Positions 44,384 through 55,443 of a DNA stretch of 64,000 nt are shown here, one piece after another. How positions within the stretch are numbered: position 1 is the first letter of the stretch; each line of letters opens with the position of its first letter. The stretch covers positions 67,959,859 through 68,023,858 of the forward strand of contig JAVGWX010000013.1 in the NCBI GenBank assembly GCA_036924085.1, given 5' to 3'. This stretch comes from Ariolimax columbianus (Eukaryota > Mollusca > Gastropoda > Stylommatophora > Arionidae). The position numbers and the translations under genes are program-made. The notes under the pieces are model-generated. The model was not told where the DNA came from, searched no databases, and saw nothing but the letters and a program-made list of their open reading frames with translations.

Positions 44384-44533
44384 CTCTCTCTCTCTCTCTC
44401 TCTCACACACTCTCTACATGTGTGTTTCTTTTACTCTCACGCAATTCTCCTTACCTTGCCACCCGGCCCCGACACAGCATCTCTCCCTCCTCTACTTCTC
44501 TCAATCTCTGTCTCTCGTTGTGGGCATATTCAA

Positions 44534-44862
<329 letters not shown>

Positions 44863-45189
44863 TGTACGTTAATGTGTATCTTTTACACTCAGTGCACTGT
44901 GTTCTCTTTTACCAACACCCTCTTTCTCCCCCCCCCCCCCCTTTCTCAGCCACTCGCCTCATACAAACTCATCACCATTGTTCTAGTACACATCACTGAA
45001 TACCATCAAAGCTGTTTGGAACGTGCCCGTGCTCCGGTTATCACGACAGCAACTATTTATTTATTCAAGCTTTCGAATGCACTTTCCACAACATGGTACC
45101 GGTTTAGAGAGAAGAGAATTTTCAATTTGAAAACAAAAGCCTTTCGGTGTTCGAATGGATTTGTTTGTTCATACAGATTGATACCAGAG

Positions 45190-45420
45190 TTGTTGTTGTT
45201 GTGGTGGTGGTGGTGGTGGTGGTTGCGGCGGCTGCTGCTGCTGCTCATTCTTCCTTTTTTTCTTTTCTTTTTTTCCTTCTTTTTTTTCGTTTTTTTCCTT
45301 CTTTTTTACCTTTTTCTTCTTTCATCGTTTGTCTTCTTTTTTCCCTTTTTTCTTCGTCTCCTTCTGTTTCTTCTTCTTTTCTCCTCCTCCTCTTCCTTCT
45401 CCTTTTTCTGCTATAAACTA
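45190..45420. repeat. GTT/GTG/GCT run followed by T/C-rich tract
   Basis: Trinucleotides GTT, GTG and GCT at 45,190-45,243, then poly-pyrimidine sequence to 45,410. Confidence 0.9.
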
Positions 45421-45474
45421 GTAGATTTTCACTATTTACTGTGTGGCATAAGTGGATAGTGTACATATAGGCCT

Positions 45475-45770
45475 CCTGGAACGTGTGTGGGTCTTCATTC
45501 CTGGCCATGCTGGGGATTGTGCGAACAAAAGAGCTGACATCCTTGCAAAAGGGCACTCCACAGTGGAGACATTGACAATGGATAGAGGTTAGATTTTGAT
45601 CAACGACCGCCTTTCGGTAAAGCCACTGCATTCGATGAGCCAACGATGCATCGATTACAAGATTGTGGAATCATACGCGGGTCCAGTAGAGATGGGCGCC
45701 TAACGACGGAGCAGGAGTGTGTGCAACTAGCGAGCTGCAGGAACCATAAGTTCATTTACTCATGCCATTT
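45475..45770 (+). pseudogene. LINE family E relic, RNase H end and C-terminal region
   Basis: Reads VWVFIPGHAGDCANKRADIL with AKG near 45,487-45,555 (RNase H P-x-H-x-G...N-x-x-AD-x-LA), then a degenerate downstream portion. GGAGCAGGAGTGTGTGCAAC near 45,707 matches 14,102 in the other family E copy. Stops and shifts present. Confidence 0.6.
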
Positions 45771-45825
45771 GCTGTGAAGGAAAGATTACCTGTTGGTCAG
45801 CCGGGAGTGGTTGAGGGAAATCTTG

Positions 45826-46005
45826 GTCGATATGTTGGCCTTGATTCTGGCGACAGGTGGTATCTTGGTCGATTTGTTGGCCTTGATTCTGGCGACAGGT
45901 GGTATCTTGGTCGATGTGTTGGCCCCGGTCCTGGCGTCAGTTAGGATCTTCGTCGATATGTTAGCCTTGGGATCAGGTGTCAGGTGGGCGATCTTGGGTC
46001 AGTAT
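45826..46005. repeat. 39-bp tandem repeat, about 4 units
   Basis: The unit runs TTGGCCTTGATTCTGGCGAC, AGGTGGTATCTTGGTCGAT; the last two units are diverged. Confidence 0.9.
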
Positions 46006-46007
46006 GT

Positions 46008-46105
46008 TTGACCTGACTTGGTCAGTATGTTTGACCTGACTTGGTCAGTATGTTTGACCTGACTTGGTCAGTATGTTTGACGTGACTTGGTTAGTATGTT
46101 TTAAT
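46008..46105. repeat. 23-bp tandem repeat, about 4 units
   Basis: TTGGTCAGTATGTTTGACCT plus GAC. Similar in wording to the 46-bp array at 47,472 (GACCAGTATGTCTCACCTGA) and to the right end of the preceding repeat. Confidence 0.93.
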
Positions 46106-46242
46106 TACAAAGGGATGAAGCTCGATCCCCCTTTTTGACACGCTCCAGTCTACCCTCAGTAAATAAATAGTCGAATTACATTTTGGAAAAGCAGGCCAGC
46201 GAGGAAGACGCATTAGAACAAGTTGTGAATGAGTACAGTGAT

Positions 46243-46590
46243 GGGGATCAAGATGCTGAGCAGCGCATGGGCTGCAGTGGTCAGCTACCCATAGCTGACT
46301 GCTAGCGTCAGGACCAGCGAACCAAAGCTCCCAAGACCCTTCACCTCCACGCGGTGATCCTGGATAACAGGCTGCAGAAGGGCAGACTGGCTAAGGAGAA
46401 GGGATCGAAGAGGGAATGCTAACCTGGTACTCAAAAAATGATTGCTGAAGTCAGATGTGTTGGACCGAAAGGTCCAAATATCACAGTCAAGCTGTAAACT
46501 ACAACGCATTGCGTTCTCTGGACTACATTCTGCTACTTCCAAAGTCCTGTTCAGGGTTTGGTAGCGGGAGATTGAGAACGAATAAAGACA
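46243..46590 (+). repeat. Dispersed repeat family X, full-length-looking copy
   Basis: Begins GGGGATCAAGATGCTGAGCA, passes GCTGCAGTGGTCAGCTACCC, GGTGATCCTGGATAACAGGC and GAAGGGATCGAAGAGGGAAT, and ends TTTGGTAGCGGGAGATTGAG with AACGAATAAAG. Confidence 0.85.
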
Positions 46591-47056
46591 AGACACGTAC
46601 AGTGATGCCTCCAAAACTTCACCCCTGACGACACTATCTGCTAGACGATTTTAACCGGAACATTTCAATGATTTAATTTCTTTAATATCGTTTCGTGCCA
46701 ACGCTTGTCAGAATTAATTCAAATACTTCAGAGCGGGCCCCCCGCCGCCCCCACCCCCCAGACTACAGACGTTTTAGAACCGTCGGTTTAGTGTCCCCAA
46801 CAGCCAGGCAAGGATTACACTAGAACCCCTGACAATCCTTGGTCTGCCGATGACGTGGATCAACCTGAGCCTGTGTGAGCTCATTGGCTTGATAGGATGT
46901 CGCACAAGGGGATTGCTACGACAGGCAACTAGATGATGTGAAAGTTTGAGATTTCTTTCGCTGTTTTTGAAGAAAAATTATTTGTATTTTCGTTAGTAAT
47001 TCATTAATTGTTATTTTATTATTATTGCAATTTTTGTTATTACTATAATAATTTTT
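46591..47056. other. No recognisable gene
   Basis: Contains a C/G-rich patch near 46,735-46,760 and an AT-rich patch near 47,000-47,050. Confidence 0.45.
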
Positions 47057-47297
47057 GTTGCGTTCGCCTTATTTCCCTAATCCCCAAGGCGGTGTGCGTT
47101 GTACTGTGGTTTTTATTTTGCGCCTGTCGGTGCAGTGCATCCGACATCAGCATGCATTTTACGAAAGAGTCTGCTTCTTTCTGCATTTTCTAAGGGTTTG
47201 TTTCTCCGGGGTAACGGGCGGTGCTGTGATGGGGATCGAACCCAACACCTTCTGGTTGTGAGCCGTGTCACTTAACCACTTGCCTTCGCCTGCCCTA
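47057..47297 (-). mobile_element. tRNA-derived SINE2
   Basis: On the minus strand there is a B box GGTTCGATCCC near 47,235-47,245, and the A-box half is worn (AAGTGGTTAAG). The body and GCGAACGCAA end match 39,332-39,593. AT-rich simple sequence lies on both sides. Confidence 0.8.
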
Positions 47298-47460
47298 TTG
47301 TTATTATGATTGTTAGTATTATTTTTATAATGGTTATTATTTATGTACATTATTATTGTTATTATAATTTGTTTAATAATTGTTGTTATTGTTATTACTG
47401 TGTTTGTTATTATTTGTGTTATTGTTGTTATTTTATTTATGATTATCATTGTGGTTAGCG
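47298..47460. repeat. ATT/GTT-rich low complexity
   Basis: TTATTATTGTT-type degenerate simple sequence. Confidence 0.85.
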
Positions 47461-47471
47461 AGCTTGCTTTG

Positions 47472-47900
47472 AGCAGTATGTTTCACCTGGCCCTGATTAC
47501 CCTTGTCTCCCACCTTGACCAGTATGTCTCACCTGACCATAATTACTCTTCTCTCCCACCTTGACCAGTATGTCTCACCAGACCCTAATTACTCGTCTCT
47601 CCCACCTTGACCAGTATGTCTCACCTGACCCTAATTGCTCGTCTCTCCCACCTTGACCAGTATGTCTCAACTGACCCTAATTACTCGTCTCTCCCACCTT
47701 GACCAGTATGTCTCACCTGACCCTAATTACTCGTCTCTCCCACCTTGACCAGTATGTCTCACCTGACCCTAATTACTCGTCTCTCCCACCTTGACCATAA
47801 TGTCTCACCTGACCCTGATTACTCTTCTCTCCCACCTTGACCAGTATGTCTCACCTGACCATAATTACTCGTCTCTCCCACCTTGATCAGTATGTCTCAC
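47472..47900. repeat. 46-bp minisatellite, 9 units
   Basis: The unit runs CTTGACCAGTATGTCTCACC, TGACCCTAATTACTCGTCTC, TCCCAC. A CCTGATTACTCTTC variant occurs near 47,815. Confidence 0.95.
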
Positions 47901-47917
47901 CTTGCAGTATTACAATG

Positions 47918-48025
47918 TTGGGCAGTGACCTACAATGTTGGTCAGTGACCTACGATGTTGGACAGTGACCTACAATGTTGGGTAGTGACCTACAATGTTG
48001 GGTAGTGACCTACAATGTTGGATAA
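47918..48025. repeat. 20-bp tandem repeat, about 5-6 units
   Basis: CAGTGACCTACAATGTTGGG with T/C variation. Confidence 0.93.
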
Positions 48026-48144
48026 ACGATACGTTTTAAGGCAATAACGTAAGACAGGCTAAATAAAAATATTTCTAGAAGAGGAATATTGACAATAAAA
48101 ATAGAATGAGACGCATGTCAAATGAGATTTAGTTTCTTCTTCCA

Positions 48145-48475
48145 GCCACCAAGTCCTAAACAGGGTTTTGCAAGTAACAGGATGTAGTCCGGAGAACGGA
48201 ATACGTTTGTGCCGCTAGTTTACAGCTTGACTAAGATAGTTGCACCTTTTGGTCCGACACATCCGTCTTCGGCAGAAGGCATTTTTTGAGTACTGGATTA
48301 GCTTTCCCTCTTCGATCCCTTTTCCTTAGCCAGTCTGCTCTGTTGCAGCCGATTATCCAGGATCACCGCGTGGAGGTGTAGAAGGGTCTTGGCAGCTCTG
48401 GCCCTGACGCTAGCAGTCCACTATAGGTCGCTGACCGCTGCAGATCATGGGCTGCTCGGGATCTTGATCCCAGAT
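48145..48475 (-). repeat. Dispersed repeat family X, long copy
   Basis: Plus-strand order: GTCCTAAACAGGGTTTTGCA, TAGTTTACAGCTTGACTAAG, TTAGCCAGTCTGCTCTGTTG, AGGATCACCGCGTGGAGGTG, CTGCTCGGGATCTTGATCCC. It is the inverse of 46,243-46,590. Confidence 0.85.
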
Positions 48476-48798
48476 CTAGTGTAAAAGGACAAGTTAAAAC
48501 AAGGGACAACATGAATGTAAGTTGTAAAACATGTTTATACAGAGATGAACAGTACAGCAGCGGTTCAACTAAACGGCTTATTTCTCTCTTCCAAGCACTT
48601 AATCCGTTTTGTGTTCAGTATATTGGTGCGTAGGTAATGGCATTTGTTTTATGGAGCATTTTCTTTGTCGAAATGGCATACAACCAGCTAATGGTCAGCT
48701 ACTGTTGTCTTCTAGTAGCTGTTTATCCGATAACTCGACATTTGTCGACCATTTATATGGCTTTTGTGCCATGATCATTGAACGTTGATTTCATGAAG
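48476..48798. other. No recognisable feature
   Basis: Unassigned sequence. Confidence 0.45.
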
Positions 48799-49485
48799 CT
48801 GATGCGGTGGATCAAATACCTAGCTAGGATGTTCACTGAAGATGGCAGAGTGGACAGAGAGATAGCACATATAATTCAGAAGGCGAACAGTGTCCACTAT
48901 CAAATTTCACAGATTTTGAAACACACAATGGGTGCTTCTTTCAACTAAGATGAGGCTGATAAATACACTGTTTATTCCTACACTGTGTTACCAATGTCAA
49001 TCTTGGTCCTTACTAGCAGCCCATAAGAGTAAGATCCAGATCTGTGAGGTGCGCTGTGCGAGATGTGCAGCCAGAAAGACTATCCGTTACCGAATCCACA
49101 ACACCACGCTGAGACAGACAGTGGGGACAAACCCATTTTGTGCCTACGTTAACGCCCAACAGATCAAGAGGTGTGGTCATTATGACCAGTGTGCATTATG
49201 ACCAGTGTGCATTATGACGAGGGTGCATTATGACCAGTGTGCATTATGACCAGCGTGCATTATGACCAGCGTGCATTATGACCAGCCTGCATCAAGAACA
49301 TAACATATACAGGTCTCCGGTCCACGAGCGAGAGGCACACCACGACGTCGATGGATCGAAGGTGTGTCTGACACTCTCAGGAAGTTACACCCAACGACAC
49401 CACAAGCCTCCCACAAGAAATCTACGCGTCCTACCAATCTGCGACGCCGAATAGCAAGAGCAGTATGCCAAAAAAGAAGATGAGG
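48799..49485 (+). pseudogene. LINE family F-like relic with internal 16-bp array
   Basis: Reads IKYLARMFTEDGRVDREIAH, then IIQKANSVHYQISQILKH, near 48,810-48,920. Then follow LINTLFIPTLCYQCQSWSLL near 48,958-49,015, a frameshifted QTVGTNPFCAYVNAQQIKR segment near 49,117-49,172, and after the array RARGTPRRRWIEGVSDTLRK near 49,325-49,385. This is the same order as LINE F (19,514-21,010), but the YQL...LLKH point has no minisatellite here. The array sits instead where the WFGH motif would be expected. Confidence 0.75.
49180..49292. repeat. 16-bp tandem repeat inside the LINE relic, about 7 units
   Basis: GTGCATTATGACCAGT with single-base variants. The first unit merges with GGTCATTATGACCAG in the LINE frame, just after QQIKR. 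Confidence 0.93.
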
Positions 49486-50160
49486 CGGGCTGTGTTTGAG
49501 ATCCATACCCATGCTTGCTTCCTGTGCGTCTTGGTACACTAAGTACCTGACTTTATTCAACATTGACTTCATATCACCCGGTCTCCATTGCATTTATTCG
49601 GCTCTTCGCGCGACTCTGTCACGAAAAGTGACCCCATGTGGCCCCAGACCATTACTATTGATTTCATGAAGCCCCCAGGATGGTTTGTGTTTGAGACCCG
49701 TGCTCTAGCCACAACCCACGTCTTTGTTCTGCATCTTTGCCTCGTTCCAGTGCAGACATCCCGCAGAACCGAATGCACACACTCAAAAATATATATCGCT
49801 GATTTGATTTCTCAAACAGACGGTAAGTTGACTTCGCACCTTGCTTGATGTTACAGCTGGCCCAAACGTTTTGATTTCTCACAAGTTTACAACCCGGTCC
49901 CGCTGGAGTCGAGCGTTTACGAAGTTGTTGATTCCGGATTTGTAGTCTCGAGGAAGGGCTCTTCTCCCCCCTGAAGGACCACCAAAAGCGCTATCTTCTG
50001 GCCGAGTGAGGTTTAATAGAGATTGAGAAGAGCCTTCAAGCGTGGACTCGACGAGGCCATGATGACCCGTATTTGTACATGCCTCGCTGGAAGATTTGTG
50101 CGTATGATAGAATGTGAAGTCGCTTTTGATTGTTCTTTGAGTTTTAAGTAGTGTTGGGTT
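49486..50160. other. No recognisable gene
   Basis: Opposing short frames at 49,570-49,880 have no motif. Confidence 0.45.
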
Positions 50161-53085
50161 TCCGATCTAGTAAGGTAGTGGTTGTCGGAGGATGTGTCGA
50201 GGGTAGTGGTTGTCGGAGGATGTGGCGAGGGTAGTGGTGTGTAGCGAGGTTGGTTTTTTTTTTAATTGGGGGGGGGCGGGGGGTTGGTGTTGGGGAGGGG
50301 ATGGTTGGTATTGTAGGGGGATGGTTGGTGTTGGGGATGGGATGGTTGGTGTTGGGGAGGGGATGGTTGGTGTTGTAGGGGGATGGTTGTTGTTGTAGGG
50401 GGATGGCTGGTGTTGTAGGGGGATGGTTGTTGTTGTAGGGGGATGGTTGGTGTTGTAGGGGGATGGTTGCTGTTGGAGGGGGGATGGTTGTTGTTGTAGG
50501 GGGATGGTTGGTGTTGTAGGGGGATGGTTAGTGTTGGAGAGGGGATGGTTGGTGTTGTAGGGGGGATGGTTGGTGTTGTAGGGGGATGGTTGGTGTAGTA
50601 GGGGGATGGTTAGTGTTGGAGAGGGGATGGTTAGTGTTGGAGAGGGGATGGTTGGTGTTGTAGGGGGATGGTTGGTGTAGTAGGGGGATGGTTAGTGTTG
50701 GAGAGGGGATGGTTAGTGTTGGAGAGGGGATGGTTGGTGTTGTAGGGGGATGGTTGGTGTTGTAGGGGGATGGTTGGTGTTGTAGGGGGATGGTTGCTGT
50801 TGGAGGGGGGATGGTTGGTGTTGTAGGGGGATGGTTGGTGTAGTAGGGGGATGGTTAGTGTTGGAGAGGGGATGGTTGGTGTTGTAGGGAGATGGTTGGT
50901 GTTGTAGGGGGATGGTTGGTGTTGTAGGGGGATGGTTGGTGTTGTAGGGGGATGGTTGGTGTTGGAGAGGGGATGGTTGGTGTTGGAGAGGGGATGGTTG
51001 GTGTTGTAGGAGGATGGTTGGTGTTGGAGAGGGGATGGTTGGTGTTGTAGGAGGATGGTTGGTGTTGGAGAGGGGATGGTTGTTGTTGTAGAGGGATGGT
51101 TGGTGTTGTAGGGGGATGGTTGGTGTTGGAGAGGGGATGCTTGGTGTTGTAGGGGGATGGTTGGTGTTGGAGAGGGATGGTTGGTGTTGGAGAGGGGATG
51201 GTTAGTGTTGGAGAGGGGATGGTTAGTGTTTGAGAGGGGATGGTTGGTGTTGTAGGAGGATGGTTGGTGTTGGAGAGGGGATGCTTGGTGTTGTAGGGGG
51301 ATGGTTGGTGTTGGAGAGGGATGGTTGGTGTTGGAGAGGGGATGGTTAGTGTTGTAGGAGGATGGTTGGTGTTGGAGAGGGGATGCTTGGTGTTGTAGGG
51401 GGATGGTTGGTGTTGGAGAGGGATGGTTGGTGTTGGAGAGGGGATGGTTAGTGTTTGAGAGGGGATGGTTGGTGTTGTAGGAGGATGGTTGGTGTTGGAT
51501 AGGGGATGGTTAGTGTTGTAGGGGGATGGTTGGTGTTGGAGAGGGGATGGTTGGTGTTGGAGAGGGGATGGTTGGTGTTGTAGGAGGATGGTTGGTGTTG
51601 GAGAGGGGATGGTTGGTGTTGTAGGGGGATGGTTGGTGTTGTAGGGGGATGGTTGTTGTTGTAGAGGGATGGTTGGTGTTGTAGGGGGATGGTTGTTGTT
51701 GTAGGGGGATGGTTGGTGTTGGAGAGGGGATGGTTGTTGTTGTAGGGGGATGGTTGGGGTTGTAGGGGGATGGTTGGTGTTGGAGAGGGGATGGTTGGGG
51801 TTGTAGGGGGATGGTTGGTGTTGGAGAGGGGATGGTTGGTGTTGTAGTGGGATGGTTGGTGTTGTAGGGGGATGGTTGTTGTTGTAGGGGGATGGTTGTT
51901 GTTGGAGAGGGAATAGTTGTTGTTGTAGGGGGATGGTTGGTGTTGTGGGGGGGGTAGTTGGTGTTGGAGAGGGGATGGTTGGTGTTGTGGGGGGGGGGAG
52001 GGATAGTTGGTGTTGTAGGGGGATGGTTGGTGTTGTGGGGGATGGTTGGTGTTGGAGAGGGGATGGTTGGTGTTGCAGGGGGATGGTTGGTGTTGTGGGG
52101 GGAGGGTTTGTGTTGGAGAGGGGATGGTTGGTGCTGTAGGGGGATTGTTGGTGTTGTGGGGGGGGGGAATGGTTGGGGTTGTAGGGGGATGGTTGGTGTT
52201 AGAGAGGGGATGGTTTGTGTTGTAGGGGGATGGTTGGGGTTGTAGAGGGGAGGGTTGGTGTTGTAGGGGGATGGTTGGGGTTGTAGAGGGGATGGTTGGT
52301 GTTGTAGGGGGATGGTTGGTATTGTAGAGGGATGGTTGGGGTTGTAGTGGGATGGTTGGTGTTGTAGTGGGATGGTTGGTGTTGTAGGGGGATGGTTGGT
52401 GTTGGGGAGGGGATGGTTGGTGTTGGGGGGGGGGATGGTTGGTGTTGGGGAGGGAATGGTTGGTGTTGGGGAGGGGATGATTTGTGTTTGGGAGGGGATG
52501 TTTGGGGTTGTAGGGGGATGGTTGGTATTGTAGAGGGATGGTTGGGGTTGTAGTGGGATGGTTGGTGTTGGGGAGGGTATGATTTGTGTTGGGGAGGGGA
52601 TGGTTGGTGTTGGGGAGGGTATGATTTGTGTTGGGGAGGGGATGGTTGGTGTTGGGGAGGGTATGATTTGTGTTGGGGAGGGGATGGTTTGTGTTGGGGA
52701 GGGGATGGTTGGTGTTGTGGGAGGATGGTTGGTGTCGGGGAGGGGATGGTTGGTGTTGGGGAGGGGATGATTTGTGTTGGGGAGGGAATGGTTGGTGTTG
52801 TGGGAGGATGGTTGGTGTCGGGGAGGGGATGATTTGTGTTGGGGAGGGGATGGTTGGTGTTGGGGAGGGGATGGTTTGTGTTGGGGAGGGGATGGTTGGT
52901 GTTGGGGAGGGGATGGTTGGTGTTGGGGAGGGAATGATTTGTGTTGGGGAGGGGATGGTTGGTGTTGTAGGAGATGGTTGGTGTTGTAGGGGATGGTTGG
53001 TGTTGTAGGGGATGGTTGGTATTGTAGGAGATGGTTGGCGTTGTATCGGATGGTTGGTGTTGTAGGGGGATGATTGGTTGTGGTT
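50161..53085. repeat. G-rich minisatellite, about 2.8 kb, 19-21-bp units
   Basis: From about 50,280 the unit is GGATGGTTGGTGTTGTAGGG (or ...TTGGAGAGG, ...TTGGGGAGG). Guanine is nearly all on the plus strand. A two-copy GTAGTGGTTGTCGGAGGATG segment at 50,174-50,230 leads in. Regional variants (GTAG-, GAGAG-, GGGAG-type) form blocks. Minus-strand frames of over 500 codons (NTNHPL, PTIPS) are repeat translations. Confidence 0.96.
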
Positions 53086-53239
53086 ATGTTGAGAAATAAG
53101 GGACAATAATAAATGGTTCTCAAATTTGCATCTCATTTAATTACTGTTTTGTAATATTACATTTTATCATTTCTGACCTATTTGTATGTCCTCGTATAAA
53201 TTATTTGTGGTTGTAATAACCACAATAAAGTCTGCAAAC

Positions 53240-53364
53240 TCCACTGGGAGGACATGTGTATCGAAATAGACGGCGAAATACTTTATCATCTACGGTTTGC
53301 TGAGGACACGATCAGCCTCAGCCACACGGTCAAAGAAGCTGAGTGGTGCCTAAATGAGCTAAAT
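53240..53364 (+). pseudogene. LINE reverse transcriptase fragment with altered catalytic box
   Basis: Reads MCIEIDGEILYHLRFAEDTI, SLSHTVKEAEWCLNELNEAS. This is the palm region around the RT FADD box, HLRFADDIVL-x-SHT-x-x-EA in intact relatives; here FAED replaces FADD, changing the first catalytic Asp. The frame then enters the 33-bp array and leaves it as RLNRNKNSVHAEYI near 53,882-53,930, the expected continuation (G-L-x-LNRNKT-x-YM). Confidence 0.82.
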
Positions 53365-53892
53365 GAAGCTAGCATAGTTGTAGGTCTAAGACTAAACGAA
53401 GCTAGCATAGCTGTAGGTCTAAGACTAAACGAAGCTAGCATATCTGTAGGTCTAAGACTAAGCGAAGCTAGCATAGCTGTAGGTCTAAGACTAAACGAAG
53501 CTATCATAGCTGTAGGTCTAAGACTAAACGAAGCTAGCATAGCTGTAGGTCTAAGACTAAACGAAGCTAGCATATCTGTAGGTCTAAGGCTAAATGAAGC
53601 TAGCATAGCTGTAGGTCTAGGACTAAACGAAGCTAGCATATCTGTAGGTCTAAGACTAAACGAAGCTAGCATAGCTGTAGGTCTAGGACTAAACGAAGCT
53701 AGCATAGCTGTAGGTCTAAGGCTAAACGAAGCTAGCATAGCTGTAGGTCTAAGACTAAACGAAGCTAGCATAGCTGTAGGTCTAAGGCTAAATGAAGCTA
53801 GCATAGCTGTAGGTCTAGGACTAAACGAAGCTAGCATAGCTGTAGGTCTAAGGCTAAATGAAGCTAGCATAGCTGTAGGCCTAAGACTAAAC
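53365..53892. repeat. 33-bp minisatellite inside the RT coding sequence, 16 units
   Basis: The unit GAAGCTAGCATAGCTGTAGG plus TCTAAGACTAAAC codes for EASIAVGLRLN in the RT frame, and 528 bp equals 16 x 33 exactly, so the frame is kept from end to end. Variants: ATATCTGTAGG, GGACTAAAC, GGCTAAATG. Confidence 0.96.
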
Positions 53893-54230
53893 AGAAACAA
53901 AAACTCAGTACATGCTGAATATATTTTGTCCTCATGAGGAACTAATGCTAGAAAATGTCCCCATTTAAATCGTAAATTCTTGCATCTACCTGGGCCTGGA
54001 AATTACGGAACTTTCAACTGAATCGTGAGATTTCAAAGAGAATGGCAGCAAATTGGCCCAGTTTTCACAGCATCAACCCCATCCTTCAACAGATGAAAAA
54101 TAACAAGATGAGATCTCACATATTTGAAAGCGTTGCCATTCCTGCCATGATATATGGTTGTGAGGTCTGGAACCTCAGACAAACATGCTGACAGTCTTGA
54201 GCACTACTGTGAACTGCCATTCTTTTCGCA
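53893..54230 (+). pseudogene. LINE relic, post-RT region continuing the RT fragment
   Basis: After the array the reading passes LNRNKNSVHAEYI and shifted pieces to NKMRSHIFESVAIPAMIYGC with EVWNL near 54,102-54,175. The latter matches K-x-R-x-x-IFKS-x-x-IPAM-x-YGCE-x-W of related LINEs. Several stops. Confidence 0.65.
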
Positions 54231-54457
54231 AGTGAACAATTGCGGCAGGTAGAGCATGGGTCTAGCAACCCCCATCATGTAGAAATGAACGGCCATACGA
54301 TCAAAGAAAAGACTACCTTTACATCCCATGTTAGAAGAGGAGTGACTTGACTAAGAAGGGTTGGGAATGTGGTCGGCTGACCTCCATGATGTTCTCATCC
54401 AGCGGTTCCGATAAGCTTTTAGTACTTCTGTTTGCTTACCCTGTTCTCCCTTTCAGC
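54231..54457. other. Probable decayed LINE sequence
   Basis: No clear motif. It lies between the RT-bearing relic on plus and the end of a minus-strand LINE. Confidence 0.3.
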
Positions 54458-55443
54458 ACCAGGTTATGAAGAGATCTCTAGAACGAGCCCGACCAGGTTA
54501 TGAAGAGATCTCTAGAACGAGCCCGACCAGGTTATGAAGAGATCTCTAGAACGAGCCCGACCAGGTTATGAAGAGATCTCTAGAACGAGCCCGACCAGGT
54601 TATGAAGAGATCTCTAGAACGAGCCCGACCAGGTTATGAAGAGATCTCTAGAACGAGCCCGACCAGGTTATGAAGAGATCTCTAGAACGAGCCCGACCAG
54701 GTTATGAAGAGATCTCTAGAACGAGCCCGACCAGGTTATGAAGAGATCTCTAGAACGAGCCCGACCAGGTTATGAAGAGATCTCTAGAACGAGCCCGACC
54801 AGGTTATGAAGAGATCTCTAGAACGAGCCCGACCAGGTTATGAAGAGATCTCTAGAACGAGCCCGACCAGGTTATGAAGAGATCTCTAGAACGAGCCCGA
54901 CCAGGTTATGAAGAGATCTCTAGAACGAGCCCGACCAGGTTATGAAGAGATCTCTAGAACGAGCCCGACCAGGTTATGAAGAGATCTCTAGAACGAGCCC
55001 GACCAGGTTATGAAGAGATCTCTAGAACGAGCCCGACCAGGTTATGAAGAGATCTCTAGAACGAGCCCGACCAGGTTATGAAGAGATCTCTAGAACGAGC
55101 CCGACCAGGTTATGAAGAGATCTCTAGAACGAGCCCGACCAGGTTATGAAGAGATCTCTAGAACGAGCCCGACCAGGTTATGAAGAGATCTCTAGAACGA
55201 GCCCGACCAGGTTATGAAGAGATCTCTAGAACGAGCCCGACCAGGTTATGAAGAGATCTCTAGAACGAGCCCGACCAGGTTATGAAGAGATCTCTAGAAC
55301 GAGCCCGACCAGGTTATGAAGAGATCTCTAGAACGAGCCCGACCAGGTTATGAAGAGATCTCTAGAACGAGCCCGACCAGGTTATGAAGAGATCTCTAGA
55401 ACGAGCCCGACCAGGTTATGAAGAGATCTCTAGAACGAGCCCG
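54458..55443. repeat. 34-bp minisatellite, 29 units, no differences seen
   Basis: The unit is ACCAGGTTATGAAGAGATCT, CTAGAACGAGCCCG. 986 bp equals 29 x 34. Each unit contains the palindrome AGAGATCTCT. On the minus strand its first unit reads RARSRDLFITW, directly continuing the LINE frame at 55,444-55,545. Confidence 0.97.

Noticed and set aside
51448..53136. A 562-codon minus-strand Pro/Asn/Thr-rich frame (and a 537-codon companion)
   Set aside because: Translation of the G-rich minisatellite read on the C-rich strand. Both frames are open because the unit lacks stops.
54458..55443. CRISPR-like direct repeats
   Set aside because: Units are head-to-tail with no unique spacers, and the setting is a eukaryotic retrotransposon. 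The same applies to every other array here.
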